Shown here piece by piece: positions 25,448 through 35,600 of a stretch of DNA of 64,000 nt. Source of the DNA: JACOTV01 sp964579395 (GTDB lineage Bacteria; Patescibacteriota; Microgenomatia; UBA1406; GWC2-37-13); contig CAZOFT010000002.1 in NCBI GenBank assembly GCA_964579395.1, positions 1 through 64,000 of the forward strand, in the 5' to 3' direction. Position 1 is the first letter of the stretch. Each line of letters begins with the position of its first letter. A program made the translations under genes and the position numbers. The notes under the pieces are model-generated. The model worked only from the letters and a program-made list of their open reading frames with translations, ran no database searches and was not told the origin of the DNA.

Positions 25448-27109
25448 TTAGAAATCCATGCCGCCGGGCATACCACCCATAGGAGGTGCTGCCGGAGCCT
25501 CTTTCTTCTCAGGCTTTTCAGCAACAAGCGCCTCAGTCGTGAGAATCATCTTGGCGACTGATGTTGCATTTTGGACTGCTGTGCGAACCACTTTTAATGG
25601 ATCGATGATGCCTGCTTTGATCATATCAACTGCTTGCGCATTGGACTCATTGTCGAGTTTGACGACGTTAAATCCTTGACCTTTCTGGCTTGCACCGCGA
25701 GCTTTCTCCAGGAGAAGCCCCGGATTTAGACCGGCATTTTCCATGAGTTTCATAAACGGTGCTTCAAGGGCTCGCTTTACAATAGTAAAGCCAATTGCCT
25801 CATCGCCTGACAGCTTGTATGTGCCTGCATCCATGGTCTGGGCAATAGACAACAGTGCTACTGCACCACCCGGGACAATACCTTCCTCAAGCGCCGCTTT
25901 TGTAGCTGCTACTGCATCTGTGACACGTTCTTTTTTGTCTTTGAGCTCGATCTCACTGGCTGCGCCAAGTTCAATCACACCGACACCGCCGGTGAGTTTG
26001 GCCAGGCGCTCCTGGAGCTTTTCGCGATCAAAGTCTGAAGTGGCCTCTTTGGCTTGGTTACGAATCTGAGCCACGCGCTTTTCAATCTCTTTTTTCGCGC
26101 CGGCACCGCCGATGATGCGGGTGCTTTCCTTGTCAGACCAGACCATATCGGCTCGTCCGCAGTCGACATCAACATCGATGTTCTCCAAGGTCTTTCCGAC
26201 CTCATCTGAGATCACGCTTCCGCCGGTGAGGATGGCGATATCGGTAAGCATTTCCTTTCGGCGATCACCAAAGCCCGGGGCTTTGACAACAAGTGCCTGG
26301 AATGTGCCGCGCAGGTTGTTCAGAACGAGCGTGGTAAGCGCTTCGCCTTCGACATCATCCGCAATAATCACGATATTTTTGGTAACTTTGACGACTTTCT
26401 CCAAAAACGGAAGAAGGTCAGATACTGCAGTGATTTTTTTATCCGTGATCAAAATGTACGGATTCTGAATCTCGGCAATCATCTTTTCACGATCGGTAGA
26501 GAAGTATGATGAGGCATATCCTCGGTCAAACTCCATACCTTCTTTGTGAATGACTGAGGTCTCCAGTGACTTTCCTTCTTCAATGGTCACCACACCGTCT
26601 TTGCCTCCGACGAGTTTTAAAGCGTCAGCGATCAAGGTGCCGAGTGCTGCGTCTCCTGCTGAGATCGTGGCTACATCGGCTGCTTCCTTGATGGTGATTT
26701 CTTTTTTACTTTTTTTCAGCTCTTCAACGATATGTTCACCGGCTTTGATAATGCCGCTGCTCATCATCATGGCGTTGGCTCCTGAGTTGATCATTTTGAC
26801 TCCCTCTTGGACCATTGCGCGGGTAAGAACAGTGGCGGTGGTGGTGCCGTCTCCGGCTACATCAGCTGTTTTTGATGCTGCCTCTTTAACAAGCTGCGCA
26901 CCCATGTTTTCAAACGGATCTTCAAGCTCAATTTCGCGAGCGACTGAAACACCGTCGTGAAGCACGGCCGGTGCTCCCCATTTTTTATCCAGCGCCACAT
27001 TGCGACCTTTGGGGCCAAGGGTTGTGGATACGGCGTCTGCCAATTTGTTAACGCCACCCATCAGTTTTTGACGAGCTTCCGGTCCATAGATGATTTGTTT
27101 TGCTGCCAT
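25448..27109 (-). CDS. groEL: Chaperonin GroEL (60 kDa)
   Basis: A 553-residue chaperonin subunit that, with GroES, folds proteins in the cytoplasm using ATP. Seen: LGPKGRNVALDKKWGAP, the ATP motif VAGDGTTTATVL, the apical region VEGEALTTLVLNNLRGTF and KAPGFGDRRKEML, and the C-terminal tail PPMGGMPGGMDF with the typical GGM repeat. Full length for the family. It lies 38 nt downstream of groES in the same operon and ends before a bidirectional terminator. No Shine-Dalgarno sequence is visible before the ATG. Confidence 0.98.
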   Translation of the reverse strand: MAAKQIIYGPEARQKLMGGVNKLADAVSTTLGPKGRNVALDKKWGAPAVLHDGVSVAREIELEDPFENMGAQLVKEAASKTADVAGDGTTTATVLTRAMVQEGVKMINSGANAMMMSSGIIKAGEHIVEELKKSKKEITIKEAADVATISAGDAALGTLIADALKLVGGKDGVVTIEEGKSLETSVIHKEGMEFDRGYASSYFSTDREKMIAEIQNPYILITDKKITAVSDLLPFLEKVVKVTKNIVIIADDVEGEALTTLVLNNLRGTFQALVVKAPGFGDRRKEMLTDIAILTGGSVISDEVGKTLENIDVDVDCGRADMVWSDKESTRIIGGAGAKKEIEKRVAQIRNQAKEATSDFDREKLQERLAKLTGGVGVIELGAASEIELKDKKERVTDAVAATKAALEEGIVPGGAVALLSIAQTMDAGTYKLSGDEAIGFTIVKRALEAPFMKLMENAGLNPGLLLEKARGASQKGQGFNVVKLDNESNAQAVDMIKAGIIDPLKVVRTAVQNATSVAKMILTTEALVAEKPEKKEAPAAPPMGGMPGGMDF

Positions 27110-27147
27110 AGTAGTTGTATAGTCTTAAATTTTGTAATGTAAATTGC

Positions 27148-27453
27148 TTATGCGACAACGGCCATGATATCTGACTGCTTGATAAGCATCATTTCATCAT
27201 TGCCCATTTTAATTTCTTCGCTTCCCCATTTTTTATAGAGGACTTTGTCACCGACTTTTACGTCCATCGGCATGCGATTTTCGCCGTCTTCATCATATGC
27301 GCCCGGGCCGACTGCAAGGACTTCACCCATTTGGGGTTTTTCTTTTGCAGCGTCAGGGAGAATGATGCCTGAGGCGGTCTTTTCCTCCTGTTTGACAGGG
27401 GCGACCAACACGTAATCATGAAGTGGTTTGATACCGGCGGTATTTTTTGCCAT
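27148..27453 (-). CDS. groES: Co-chaperonin GroES (10 kDa)
   Basis: A 101-residue GroES. Seen: IKPLHDYVLVAPVKQEEKTASGIILPD (start and mobile loop), GEVLAVGPGAYDEDG, VGDKVLYKKWGSEEI and the C-terminal LIKQSDIMAVV. It forms the lid of the GroEL cage. It is the first gene of the groES-groEL operon, transcribed from a near-consensus promoter about 60 nt upstream. No CIRCE element (TTAGCACTC-N9-GAGTGCTAA) is present upstream, so HrcA control of the usual type is not supported. Confidence 0.97.
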   Translation of the reverse strand: MAKNTAGIKPLHDYVLVAPVKQEEKTASGIILPDAAKEKPQMGEVLAVGPGAYDEDGENRMPMDVKVGDKVLYKKWGSEEIKMGNDEMMLIKQSDIMAVVA

Positions 27454-27516
27454 AGATTTTTAGTAAATAAACTAATAAACTGAATATGCAATGCGCTTTG
27501 TCATTGTCAGTAGTAT

Positions 27517-27545
27517 TTTATATCGTATTTCAAAACGATTGTCAA
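27517..27545 (-). promoter_or_regulatory. groESL promoter, TTGACA-17-TATAAA
   Basis: On the minus strand TTGACA (27545-27540), exactly 17 nt, TATAAA (27522-27517). The spacer holds an imperfect inverted repeat TCGTTTTGAAATACGA. ATGACAAA (27504-27497) lies just after the expected transcription start. The leader to the groES ATG is about 57 nt. The strand facing the Lon-like gene has no equally clear promoter. Confidence 0.75.
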
Positions 27546-27611
27546 GCTCTATGCCAGTCTGCTAAATCAGACGACTGCTACTGAAGAAATTTATTGTCAT
27601 AAAAGCACATC

Positions 27612-28691
27612 ATGGGAGACTATACGCCGATTCAACTTCACGAGCATAATGAAGTAGCACAGCTTTACACCCGTCTTGAAGCGGCCAAGCTGCCGGCTGA
27701 CCTGAAAGAAAAAGCCATGCATCAGATAGAGCGCATTGAACTGACGCTGAAGTACGGTGGTAACTTTTCTCAGCTTGATATTACTGATAAATATATTGAC
27801 TGGATCACCAATCTACCGTGGGATACTCTGTCTCAGGATACGCTTGATATTACAGAGGCGAAAAAAGTACTTGATGCGAATCACCATGCTCTGGAGAAAA
27901 TCAAAGCCCGCGTACTGGAGTATTTGTCAGTGCTTATCATGCAGAAGAAGTTTCAGGGTGAACACAAGCCATTTCATGCGCCGATTCTCTTTTTTGTCGG
28001 ACTTGCCGGTACCGGCAAGACGACCTTTGCCAAATCGATTGCCGAAGCATTGGGGCGCCAGTTTATCCGCATTCCCTTCGGAGGACTATCTTCAGCACTA
28101 GATCTTCGCGGTCAGGCAAAGACCACGCCTCAGGCAGAGCCAGGCCAAGTGATCAAAAATATCCGCAAAGCAGCCACACGCAATCCGGTTATCTTATTGG
28201 ATGAGCTGGACCGCGTCACCCCAGAGGCGCGATCGGCGATAATGGGTGTGTTGATTGAGCTTTTGGATCCGGGGCAGAACAAGGAGTTTACTGATTACTT
28301 TATCGATTATCCGTTTGACCTCTCACAGTCACTGTTTGTGGCGACTGCCAATAATACCCGTGACATCTCTACGGCGGTACTTGATCGTCTTGAAGTGATT
28401 CAGATGCCAAGCTACACCGATGCGGAAAAAATCATCATCGCCAAAGAATACGTGCTTCCCAAGGCGCTGAAAAACGCCGGTCTGGCGCCTGATGCGATCA
28501 CAGTGGCTGACGACACCTGGTCTAAGCTTACGCGCCCCTTGGGGTTTGACGCGGGTATTCGTACCTTAGAGCGCACCATCGATGGTGTAATCAGAAAAGC
28601 GGCCCTCAAGATCGTCTCCGGTCAGGGGCAAAAATTCCATATCGACGAAACGAATGTTCGCGAATTCGTCGAGGGCGGCGTAATGGGCTAA
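27612..28691 (+). CDS. Lon-type AAA+ ATPase lacking the protease domain
   Basis: A 359-residue AAA+ protein whose core resembles the ATPase module of Lon. Seen: a helical segment before the core with YIDWITNLPWDTLSQD (Lon has a matching WL-x-LPW motif), Walker A GLAGTGKTTFAKS, Walker B PVILLDELDRV, sensor 1 ATANN, the arginine-finger region DRLEVI, and the sensor-2 helix region GIRTLERTIDGVIRKAA. It stops where Lon would continue into its Ser-Lys protease domain, and the N-terminal substrate domain of Lon is also absent. It could be a chaperone-like unfoldase or act with a separate protease. It is divergent from groESL. Confidence 0.75.
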   Translation: MGDYTPIQLHEHNEVAQLYTRLEAAKLPADLKEKAMHQIERIELTLKYGGNFSQLDITDKYIDWITNLPWDTLSQDTLDITEAKKVLDANHHALEKIKARVLEYLSVLIMQKKFQGEHKPFHAPILFFVGLAGTGKTTFAKSIAEALGRQFIRIPFGGLSSALDLRGQAKTTPQAEPGQVIKNIRKAATRNPVILLDELDRVTPEARSAIMGVLIELLDPGQNKEFTDYFIDYPFDLSQSLFVATANNTRDISTAVLDRLEVIQMPSYTDAEKIIIAKEYVLPKALKNAGLAPDAITVADDTWSKLTRPLGFDAGIRTLERTIDGVIRKAALKIVSGQGQKFHIDETNVREFVEGGVMG

Positions 28692-28694
28692 AGA

Positions 28695-29360
28695 CTATTC
28701 TTTGTAGCGTTTTTGGTGCAGTTGAATATCACCTTCTTCTATCGTGATATAGCTGATGCGGCCGTATTTATTGAATCCGCTATTGGCGTAGCGCGCGCTG
28801 TGATCGACTTCGGCAAAGTGGGTGTGTCCGGTGATTAGGTAGGTGTCTTTGTCGAGTTTGGATACCAGGTCTCCTTTTTTTATCTTCTCGTTCATCGGGC
28901 GATAAAATATGTTTGAAAATCGATGGCCAAAGATACGAAGCGCCATCTCTTCAACGCCTTGCAGTACATTGACCATCCAGCCCGGCAGAAGCAAGCCGAT
29001 TCTGGAATCGAGCATGGGATATACGCGGTCACCATGTTCGACGACGATTGTTTTTTCGCCGCTCTCAAATGCGTGCTGTAGGCCCTGGGTAGCAGAAAAC
29101 AGACTTACTCGTTCGTCACTATGGCGCTCCCCATCATGATTACCATAAAGGTACACAGCCTTTTTCTTCTTGAGTGCAGGAAAGAGTTCTGTGGCCCACG
29201 GGGATTTGACGATTGCATCAAACGAGTGGAGATATCCTTCCCAAAAGTCACCATTGATGATGACTCGATCAGCGTCATTGATGGCCTCCAGCAGGAGCCG
29301 GCACTTGTCCGGTTCAAACCGAGGTTCAAGATGCGTGTCTGAAAAGATAAGATATTTCAC
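28695..29360 (-). CDS. Calcineurin-like metallophosphoesterase
   Basis: A 221-residue two-metal phosphoesterase from a GTG start (the frame is open to 29423, but homology begins at KYLIFSDTH). All family motifs are visible: SDTHLE, NGDFWEG, YGNHDGERH, VEHGDR and GHTHFAEV. It most resembles small UDP-2,3-diacylglucosamine hydrolase/YfcE-like enzymes; the substrate cannot be told. It converges with the Lon-like gene, 3 nt apart. The 112-nt gap upstream (29361-29472) holds no clear promoter or gene. Confidence 0.8.
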   Translation of the reverse strand: MKYLIFSDTHLEPRFEPDKCRLLLEAINDADRVIINGDFWEGYLHSFDAIVKSPWATELFPALKKKKAVYLYGNHDGERHSDERVSLFSATQGLQHAFESGEKTIVVEHGDRVYPMLDSRIGLLLPGWMVNVLQGVEEMALRIFGHRFSNIFYRPMNEKIKKGDLVSKLDKDTYLITGHTHFAEVDHSARYANSGFNKYGRISYITIEEGDIQLHQKRYKE

Positions 29361-29472
29361 GGTAGTTGACAGTTGATGGTTGTTCGTTGCTAGTTGCAGA
29401 GTATGGGCGAAGCAACCGTGCACAACAAACAGTTCTGCACAGCCTCTTTGTACTAGTAATTAACAAATCAGA

Positions 29473-31569
29473 TTACTTTGCGTTTTGCATGGCGGCTACG
29501 ATGTTGCCCGGCACCTCTTCATAGTGCGAGGGCTCCATGTATGGGATACCACGTCCTTCAGTAAGTGAACGAAGGGTAGTAACATAACCGGAAAGCTCAG
29601 CAAGAGGCACATAGGCGCGAATGACCGTTACTTTATTTTTCTTTTCAGATCCCAAGATCTTTCCGCGCTTACTGGAGACGTCACCGATGACTACACCCAT
29701 AAACTCATCCGGAACAGTGATCTCAAGCTTCATGATCGGCTCCAAGAGGACAAGTCCTGCTTTTTTGGTACCGTCCTGAAGAGCCATGGATCCGGCGATC
29801 TTAAAGGCGATGTCAGAGGAGTCTACATCGTGGTACGAACCGTCGTACAGTTCGACTTTCATGTCGACCATCGGGTATCCAAGAAGCACACCTTTCTCCA
29901 TAGCTTCAATGACACCTTTTTGCACAGAAGGAATAAATTCGTTCGGAATAGATCCTCCTTTGATGGCATTCACAAACTGGAACCCTTCACCACGACCAAG
30001 CGGCTCAAGGCGAATAAGACAGTGTCCATATTGACCGCGGCCTCCGGACTGCTTGATGTATTTGGCTTCTGCTTGTCCCGGTCCCTGAATGGTTTCGCGA
30101 TAGGCGACCATCGGTTTTCCGACATTGGCTTCCATTCCCATCTCGCGTTTCATACGATCGACGAGAATCTCCAAGTGCAGCTCCCCCATACCTGACATGA
30201 TTGTCTGGCCGGTTTCGTGATCCATTTTTACACGGAAGGTAGGATCTTCTTCAGCAAGTCGCTGCAGTGCAAATCCGAGTTTTTCCTGGTCTGCTTTGGT
30301 TTTTGGCTCAATAGCAAGTGAGATAACCGGCTCGGCAAAGGTGATTTGCTCCAAAAGAATCGGCTCACTTTGGTTGGTGAGAGTATCACCGGTCACGACC
30401 TCTTTTGGTCCGACAAGTGCCACGATTTCACCGGCATATGCCTTATCGATTTCCTCACGATTGTTTGCGTGCATCAGAAGAATACGGCTGACACGCTCTT
30501 GTTTTCCTTTGTTTACATCATACACATACGATCCTGCCTCAAGAGTACCTGAGTAGATGCGGGTGTAAGTGATTTTTCCGACGTGCGGATCCAGTTGGAT
30601 TTTGAATGCGAGTGCGGAAAACTTCTCATCTGATGTCAGTTTACGCGTTTCTTCTGCTTCAGTTTTTGGATTGGTGCCGGTGATTTGTCCCAGATCCTGA
30701 GGAGATGGGAGATAATCGATGATTGCATCCAAGACCGGTTGAACACCTTTGTTACGAAGAGAAGTTCCACAGTATACCGGAATGATTTTGTATCCGATGA
30801 CTGCTGCGCGAAGTGCTTTTTGAATCTCGTTGTTGTTGATTTCGTCGCCGTTGAGATATTTCTCAAGAAGCGCGTCATCGGTCTCAGCAACTTTTTCAAT
30901 CAGTTTTGCACGATATTCTTCTGCTTTTGCCTTCAGGTCCTCAGGGATTTCAGTGGTTGTGTATTTGATTCCTTCTTTATCCTGATCCCATACCAATGCC
31001 TGCATCTTCATGAGGTCGATCATACCGACAAAAGTATCCTCTTTTCCGATGGGGTAGACCATGCAGACAGGATTGGCACCAAGACGATCTTCGATCTCCT
31101 TGACGGTTCCTTCAAAGTCAGCACCGAGTTTGTCCATTTTGTTGATGAAACATACGCGTGGCACTTTGTATTTATCTGCCTGACGCCATACGGTTTCTGA
31201 CTGGCTCTGCACGCCTTCTTCTGCGTCAAATACGATAACACCGCCGTCAAGAACACGAAGTGAACGTTCTACTTCAGCAGTAAAGTCTACGTGGCCCGGA
31301 GTATCAATGATGTTGATGCGGGTGTCACGCCAGAATGTGGTGGTGGCAGCTGACACAATGGTGATGCCACGTTCGCGCTCTTGCTCCATCCAGTCCATCT
31401 GAGTGTTTCCATCGTCGATGTCACCGATTTTGTAGGATCGGCCGGTATAAAAAAGGATGCGCTCGGTGGTAGTCGTCTTACCGGAATCAATGTGGGCGAT
31501 GATGCCTACATTTCTAATCTTGTCCAACGGGACATTACGGTTTTTGGTGACGACATTATTTTGTGCCAT
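29473..31569 (-). CDS. fusA: Elongation factor G
   Basis: A 698-residue translational GTPase that moves tRNAs and mRNA through the ribosome. Seen: G1 AHIDSGKTTTTERIL, the switch I RGITI, G3 DTPGHVDF, G4 NKMDKLGAD, and the C-terminal domains IV-V (GRGQYGH, PIMKLEITVPDEFMGVVIGD). Full length. It closes the rpoB-rpoC-rpsL-rpsG-fusA cluster. The 116-nt gap before it contains a 9-bp inverted repeat (31604-31612 and 31661-31669) and a -10-like TATACT. No Shine-Dalgarno sequence precedes the ATG. Confidence 0.97.
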   Translation of the reverse strand: MAQNNVVTKNRNVPLDKIRNVGIIAHIDSGKTTTTERILFYTGRSYKIGDIDDGNTQMDWMEQERERGITIVSAATTTFWRDTRINIIDTPGHVDFTAEVERSLRVLDGGVIVFDAEEGVQSQSETVWRQADKYKVPRVCFINKMDKLGADFEGTVKEIEDRLGANPVCMVYPIGKEDTFVGMIDLMKMQALVWDQDKEGIKYTTTEIPEDLKAKAEEYRAKLIEKVAETDDALLEKYLNGDEINNNEIQKALRAAVIGYKIIPVYCGTSLRNKGVQPVLDAIIDYLPSPQDLGQITGTNPKTEAEETRKLTSDEKFSALAFKIQLDPHVGKITYTRIYSGTLEAGSYVYDVNKGKQERVSRILLMHANNREEIDKAYAGEIVALVGPKEVVTGDTLTNQSEPILLEQITFAEPVISLAIEPKTKADQEKLGFALQRLAEEDPTFRVKMDHETGQTIMSGMGELHLEILVDRMKREMGMEANVGKPMVAYRETIQGPGQAEAKYIKQSGGRGQYGHCLIRLEPLGRGEGFQFVNAIKGGSIPNEFIPSVQKGVIEAMEKGVLLGYPMVDMKVELYDGSYHDVDSSDIAFKIAGSMALQDGTKKAGLVLLEPIMKLEITVPDEFMGVVIGDVSSKRGKILGSEKKNKVTVIRAYVPLAELSGYVTTLRSLTEGRGIPYMEPSHYEEVPGNIVAAMQNAK

Positions 31570-31685
31570 GGGTATGTGATGAATTAAGTATTAAGTATTT
31601 AGTATACGGTATTTACATAACCGACAGTGTCTGATTTAAACACAAGCAGGCGATGTGCGGATACCGTATTGTCCGCCGGTGAGAT

Positions 31686-32159
31686 TTACCACTTCAAGTG
31701 GGCGAATGCTTTGTTTGCTTCGGCGAGTTTCTCCGTCTGGAGGCGCTTCGCAACGGCATTTCCCTGATTTTGAGCAGCTTCTTTGATCTCAGTGTAGAGC
31801 TTGTCTGCAAAGGTCTTAAACTCCTTGTTGGAGCGAGTTTTTGCAGTATCAATAATCCAGTTAAGAGCAAGATACAGTTTGCGCTCGCGACGTACTTCGA
31901 TTGGCACCAAGTATGATGCGCCGCCCAAGCGACGTGGCTTTACTTCATGTTGCGGAGCAACATTGCCGATTGCCTGGTGAAGCACTTTCAGCGGATCTTC
32001 TTTATCAGCTTCAAATTTGCGACACATATCGTGCACAATTTTTTCAGCTACAGTTTTTTTTCCGTCGACCATGACGTAATTAATGAGCTTTGCGATCTCA
32101 AAGCTGTTGTACACGGGATCATCGTGTACCGGTTGTCGTTTGTATGAATGTCGTGGCAT
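31686..32159 (-). CDS. rpsG: Ribosomal protein S7
   Basis: A 157-residue small-subunit protein that starts assembly of the 30S head by binding 16S rRNA. Seen: MPRHSYKRQPVHDDPVYNS at the start, INYVMVDGKKTVAEKIV, APQHEVKPRRLGGASYLVP and VRRERKLYLALNWI in the conserved core. The usual length is about 156. It lies 35 nt downstream of rpsL and 116 nt upstream of fusA, the classical str-operon order. Confidence 0.96.
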   Translation of the reverse strand: MPRHSYKRQPVHDDPVYNSFEIAKLINYVMVDGKKTVAEKIVHDMCRKFEADKEDPLKVLHQAIGNVAPQHEVKPRRLGGASYLVPIEVRRERKLYLALNWIIDTAKTRSNKEFKTFADKLYTEIKEAAQNQGNAVAKRLQTEKLAEANKAFAHLKW

Positions 32160-32194
32160 GTCTTTTTAGAATTACAAATTAGGTATTACAGGTA

Positions 32195-32608
32195 TTAGGC
32201 TTTCGGTTTTTTACTTCCGTACTTCGAGCGTGAAGTACCACGCTTATCAACACCATTGGTATCGTACTTACCGCGAACGATATGGTACTTTACACCCGGC
32301 AAATCTTTTACACGTCCACCACGCACCAATACGATAGAGTGCTCAGCCAGATTGTGACCGATACCCTGGATATAGGCGGTAACTTCCATTTTGTTTGAAA
32401 GACGCACACGTGCAACTTTACGCAAAGCGGAGTTTGGTTTTTTCGGCGTCATGGTACGAACCACAGTACAGACTCCTCGTTTCAGAGGTGAATTGTGTGA
32501 AACGTAACGGCGCTTCAGTGAATTAAAATTTGCTTTCAATGCGACGGCGCGAGATTTTTTAGTTCTCTTCTGACGCTTGTGCTTGATCAGCTGGTTGATT
32601 GTCGGCAT
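32195..32608 (-). CDS. rpsL: Ribosomal protein S12
   Basis: A 137-residue decoding-centre protein. Seen: MPTINQLIKHKR at the start (which fixes the ATG at 32608, not the open frame to 32650), TPKKPNSALRKVARVRL and GGRVKDLPGVKYH. The Lys residues at the streptomycin-associated positions are wild type. Compared with E. coli, the segment before KRGVCTVVRT is longer and rewritten (KANFNSLKRRYVSHNSP). The gene starts 50 nt inside the 3' end of rpoC, in another frame, and has its own promoter-like sequence (TTGACA 32641-32636, TATTAA 32619-32614) 5 nt before the ATG. Confidence 0.95.
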   Translation of the reverse strand: MPTINQLIKHKRQKRTKKSRAVALKANFNSLKRRYVSHNSPLKRGVCTVVRTMTPKKPNSALRKVARVRLSNKMEVTAYIQGIGHNLAEHSIVLVRGGRVKDLPGVKYHIVRGKYDTNGVDKRGTSRSKYGSKKPKA

Positions 32609-35600
32609 ACGTATTAATAAATTGACCGTAATACTTGTCAATAAGCTCATTCGTTACAGGAATGAGCCTTCCAATTATAACATTTTCTTTCAGGCCCAGC
32701 AAGTAGTCTACCTGACCCTTTATTGCAGCCTGTGAAAGGACATTTGTGGTTTGCTCAAATGATGCACTTGAGAGCCATGAATCGGTGTGGATCGCAGCCT
32801 TGGTAATACCAAGAATTGAGACTTTTCCGACTGCAGGTTTGGCGCCCTGTGACAGCATTTTCTTGTTTTCTTCCTCGAAGCGGATAAATGATACCACTTC
32901 GTCTTTGATGAATGACGTGTCACCTTCGTCTTCGATGATGATCTTTTCACTCATCTTGCGGATGATAACCTCAAAATGCTTGTCATGAATGCCGATTCCC
33001 TGTGATTCGTACACGTTTTGTACTTCGCTCAGAAGATACAATTGTGCAGAATGCAGTCCTTTAATCGACAGCACATCGCTTACGTCAAGATGACCTTCTG
33101 AAAGGGCAGAACCCTTGGAGACAATGTCGCCGTCTTTGACTTTAAGCTGCTGAGACATAGGGATCATAAATTCTTGCTCGGTGTGAGTGTCGCCGTCTTT
33201 TGGTGTGACGCGTACGATGTATGCTTCACGACTGCGATCTTCTTTGACCTCGACATTTCCGGCAAACTCGGCGATCGGGGAAACGACCTTCGGGGTGCGA
33301 GCCTCAAAGAGCTCTTCCACACGAGGCAGACCCTGGGTTACGTCTGAAATGACGATACCTCCAAAGTGGCGTACACGCATGGTCAGCTGAGTACCCGGCT
33401 CTCCGATTGACTGAGCAGCCATGACACCGACTGGCACACCGATCTCGACTGGGCGGCGGGTCGACAAGTCGATTCCGTAACACATCTGACAGACGCCGTA
33501 TTTGGCCTGGCAGTACAGTGCAGAGCGGACGGTTGCGTGAGTCACTTGGTGCTTGGCGATTTCTTTGAGTTCATCCTCATCAATAAGGGCACCCTTGGTG
33601 TAGATAACCTTTCCTTTGGTGTCTTTCAGATCTTCTGCCAAGTAGCGGCCGCGAATACGATCCATGAACTTATCACCGCGAATATCTTCGGTGGTGATTT
33701 CAAGACCATTGGCGGTGCCACAGTCAACCTGGCGTACGATCATGTCGTGAGCCACATCTACAAGACGTCGAGTCAGGTATCCTGCGTCGGCGGTCTTGAG
33801 TGCTGAGTCGGTCAGACCTTTTCGCGCACCTCGTGCTGAGATGACGTATTCAAAGATCGACAGACCTTCGCGGTAATTTGACTTGGTCGGAACCTCAATA
33901 ATCTTACCCAATGGATCCACAACAAGTCCTTTGATGGCGGAAAGCTGCTTCAGCTGTTCGCGTGAAGCACGAGCTCCTCCGGACTTAATAATGATCTTGA
34001 CCGGATTCTCTTCATCGATCTTGTTCCAGGTCTTATCAGCCAGTTTTTCAGTGGTATCAATCCACAGCTTGTTTGAATGGCGACGTCGTTCATCTGCGGT
34101 GAGAAGTCCCTGTGCAAAATTGGCTTGCAGCTTGGCTACCTCAGCTTCAGTCTCGGCAACGATGACATCCTTGTCTTCGGTGGTTTCACAGTCAAAGACA
34201 GATACAGACAGTCCGCAGGCGATTGTGGCGCCCCAGAATCCGATCTCTTTGAGCTTGTCGATCAGTTCACCGACTTTGGAGTTCTCTTCATACAACTTGG
34301 ATGCATCGACGATGATGTTTTTCACATCTGATGCTTTCAGATCCTCATTGCGGAATCGAAGCTCTTCAGGAAGCAGTTGATTGACCATGATGCGACCGAC
34401 TGAGGTACGCATCATCTGACCGTCGACCATAACCATGATCGGTTGGCGAAGGGTAATGCGCTCCAGCTGGTATGAGCTGATGGCTTCATCTGCTGATGCG
34501 TAGTTCTTAATTTCCTCATCTTTTTTAGATGCATAGGTGTTGTCCAAGGTGGTCAGGTAGTAGATACCCAGCGCCATCTCTTTGTTCGGCAACACGATCG
34601 GTGATCCATCTGCCGGCTTCAACAAGTTGTGATACGGCAACATGCGGTTTTTCACCTCGTCAATAGATTCTTTGGAAAGCGGCAAGAACACACCCATGGC
34701 GTCTCCGTCAAAGTCTGCGTTATATCCTGCACAGACAGTCGGATGCAGCTTAATTGCATTGGAATCAGTCAATACCGGGTAGAACGCCAGGATCGAGAGC
34801 TTATGCAGGGTAGGTGCGCGGTTGAGGAGCACCGGATGATCTTTGGTTACTTCCTCCAAGATGTCATAGACAACCGGCTCACGCTGTTCGAGGAAGTTTT
34901 TTGCACTCTTGATGTTGGGCGCATATCCGCGAACGATGATCTCATGCAGCATGTATGGCTTGAACAGCTCAAGAGCCATCTCTTTCGGAATACCGCACTG
35001 ATCAATGCGAAGCTCCGGTCCGACGATGATCGTGGAACGTCCGGAGTAATCGACACGCTTTCCGAGAAGGTTCTGACGGAAACGACCCTGCTTACCGCGA
35101 AGGACGTCTGACAGAGACTTCTGGATCTTTGAGGCTGATCCCTGATTACGGGAACGGCCACGTGACTTTTGCAAGTCAAGAAGTGAGTCGACAGCTTCCT
35201 GAAGCATGCGCTTTTCGTTGCGCAAGATGATCTCAGGAGCACCAAGCTCAATAAGCTGTTTCAAACGATTGTTTCGGTTGATGACACGACGATAGAAGTC
35301 GTTCAAGTCTGAAGTGGCAAACTTACCACCGGGCAGTTGCACCACCGGACGAAGGTCTGGTGGGATAACCGGCAGAACTGAGAGCACCATCCAGACAGGC
35401 TGGGTTTCGCTCTTAATAAACGCTTCAATGACACGTACTTTCTTCAAGAGCTTGCTGCGGCGCTCTCCCTTTGCCTTTGCCAACTCATTCAAAGTCTCTG
35501 AGTAGAGTTTTGGCAGATCAAGATTCTCCAAAAGATCATAGATTGCCTCAGATCCCATACCGACTTCAACACAGTCATCGAGACCGTATTCACGAAGGTA

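Noticed and set aside
27454..27611. CIRCE element for HrcA upstream of groES
   Set aside because: No TTAGCACTC or GAGTGCTAA half-site is present.
32609..32650. Longer start for rpsL at 32650
   Set aside because: S12 proteins begin with MPTINQL, which fixes the start at 32608.
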